Shown here piece by piece: positions 63,302-64,000 of a stretch of 64,000 bases of DNA (positions are counted from its first letter, which is position 1; the number at the start of each line of letters is the position of its first letter). Made by a program: the position numbers and the translations under genes. Location of the stretch: NCBI GenBank assembly GCA_016744435.1, contig JADGEJ010000014.1, forward strand, positions 17,851-81,850, written 5' to 3'. The notes beneath the pieces are model-generated. The model was given only the letters and a program-made list of their open reading frames with translations. It had not been told where the DNA came from and did not search any database. This stretch comes from Lentibacter sp. (GTDB lineage Bacteria > Pseudomonadota > Alphaproteobacteria > Rhodobacterales > Rhodobacteraceae).

Positions 63302-63592
63302 TCAACCGCAGTTCAGCGAGGTGATCTGGCCTGACTTGTCGGTGTTCACGTTCAAGCGCTCGGGGTTGTGGTCCATCGTGACGGCGGTGTCTGGTGCTAT
63401 GATGCGCACAGCGCTGCGGCTGCCGAAGTCAACGTCGCTTGCGACCATACCAACGACGAAAGCCAGCTCTGTCGCGCCGCAGGCGTCGGCTGATGGTGCC
63501 GTTGCGACTGCTGGTTCGGTGGTGTCGTTCAACTGGCAAGCTGACAGTGCTGTGATGGCGGCTACGCCAGCTATAAAACGCGTGAATTGCAT
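63302..63592 (-). CDS. I78-type peptidase inhibitor lipoprotein
   Basis: 96 residues. Lipoprotein signal with lipobox ALSAC (Cys19). The I78 inhibitor pattern follows: DACGATELAFVVGMVASDV, RIIAPDTAVTMDHNPERLNV and the ending GQITSLNCG with the paired cysteines. Members inhibit serine proteases from the periplasm or outer membrane; this is assigned by pattern only. Divergent from the frmA gene. Confidence 0.88.
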   Translation of the reverse strand: MQFTRFIAGVAAITALSACQLNDTTEPAVATAPSADACGATELAFVVGMVASDVDFGSRSAVRIIAPDTAVTMDHNPERLNVNTDKSGQITSLNCG

Positions 63593-63676
63593 GTGTGTTA
63601 CTCCCTAATCCCGCCGTATCTCTATGGTGAGAGGTGATTTCTGTTAAGGGGAGTGTTTGCGCATGGCTCCCCATAA

Positions 63677-64000
<324 letters not shown>

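Overview
The window looks like a chromosomal segment of a motile marine alphaproteobacterium of the Rhodobacteraceae (Roseobacter group). The evidence is a flagellar gene set with the alphaproteobacterial regulators flaF and flbT, a short flagellin, MotE, DUF1217 and a flagellar lytic transglycosylase, the order rpsT-dnaA-dnaN-recF-gyrB, a GTTAAC-type CtrA motif and GANTC (CcrM-type) sites. This placement is an inference from gene content; no database search was made. No rRNA, tRNA, CRISPR array, prophage or intact insertion sequence was seen.

Layout. (1) 1-35227 is a nearly continuous flagellar cluster: flgK (3' part), flgL and flgI, then fliP-fliN-fliH-fliF facing left, fliL-motE-motA plus a large unknown periplasmic protein, a lytic transglycosylase, flhA-fliR-flhB, a second fliL-like gene, flgH-flgA-flgG-flgF-fliQ-fliE-flgC-flgB facing left, fliI, DUF1217, flbT, flaF, flagellin, an FlgN-like chaperone, an FlgJ-like rod protein, fliK and flgD. 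Most neighbours overlap by 1-14 bases. It encodes the export gate and ATPase, the rod, the P and L rings, the MS ring, one stator subunit, the hook-filament junction and the filament. fliG, fliM, motB and flgE are not in the window. A MoxR-DUF58-BatA/DUF4159-VWA operon (3418-10083) is inserted between flgI and fliP, with a divergent DUF1285 gene.

(2) 35230-45711 holds a YjbF-YjbH exopolysaccharide pair, ubiE-ubiB, a small membrane protein whose first codons form a 37-bp near-perfect inverted repeat, mutM, an enoyl-CoA hydratase, a sulfotransferase that reads AT-richer than its neighbours, a PAQR/hemolysin III membrane protein, an epoxide-hydrolase-like enzyme and a doubtful small membrane ORF. 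(3) 45786-49315 has a stand-alone adenylation-thiolation-reductase (A-T-R) synthetase tail to tail with a short-chain dehydrogenase. (4) 49316-57767 is the replication block, rpsT, dnaA, dnaN, recF, gyrB and DUF2794, with a recognisable gyrB promoter, an rpsT terminator and GANTC sites before dnaA. (5) 57930-64000 has a CtrA-type site, an HTH regulator with two tandem YqfO/NIF3-like paralogues, tgt, cytochrome c', a gene fusing an acyl carrier domain to a formylglycine-generating-enzyme (SUMF1) fold, an I78-type inhibitor lipoprotein and the start of a glutathione-dependent formaldehyde dehydrogenase gene.

The most unusual items are the ACP-SUMF1 fusion at 61669-62910, which lacks the FGE catalytic cysteines, the A-T-R/SDR pair, the tandem YqfO-like pair under an HTH regulator, the 37-bp inverted repeat inside a coding start, and the structured flagellin leader beside flbT/flaF.
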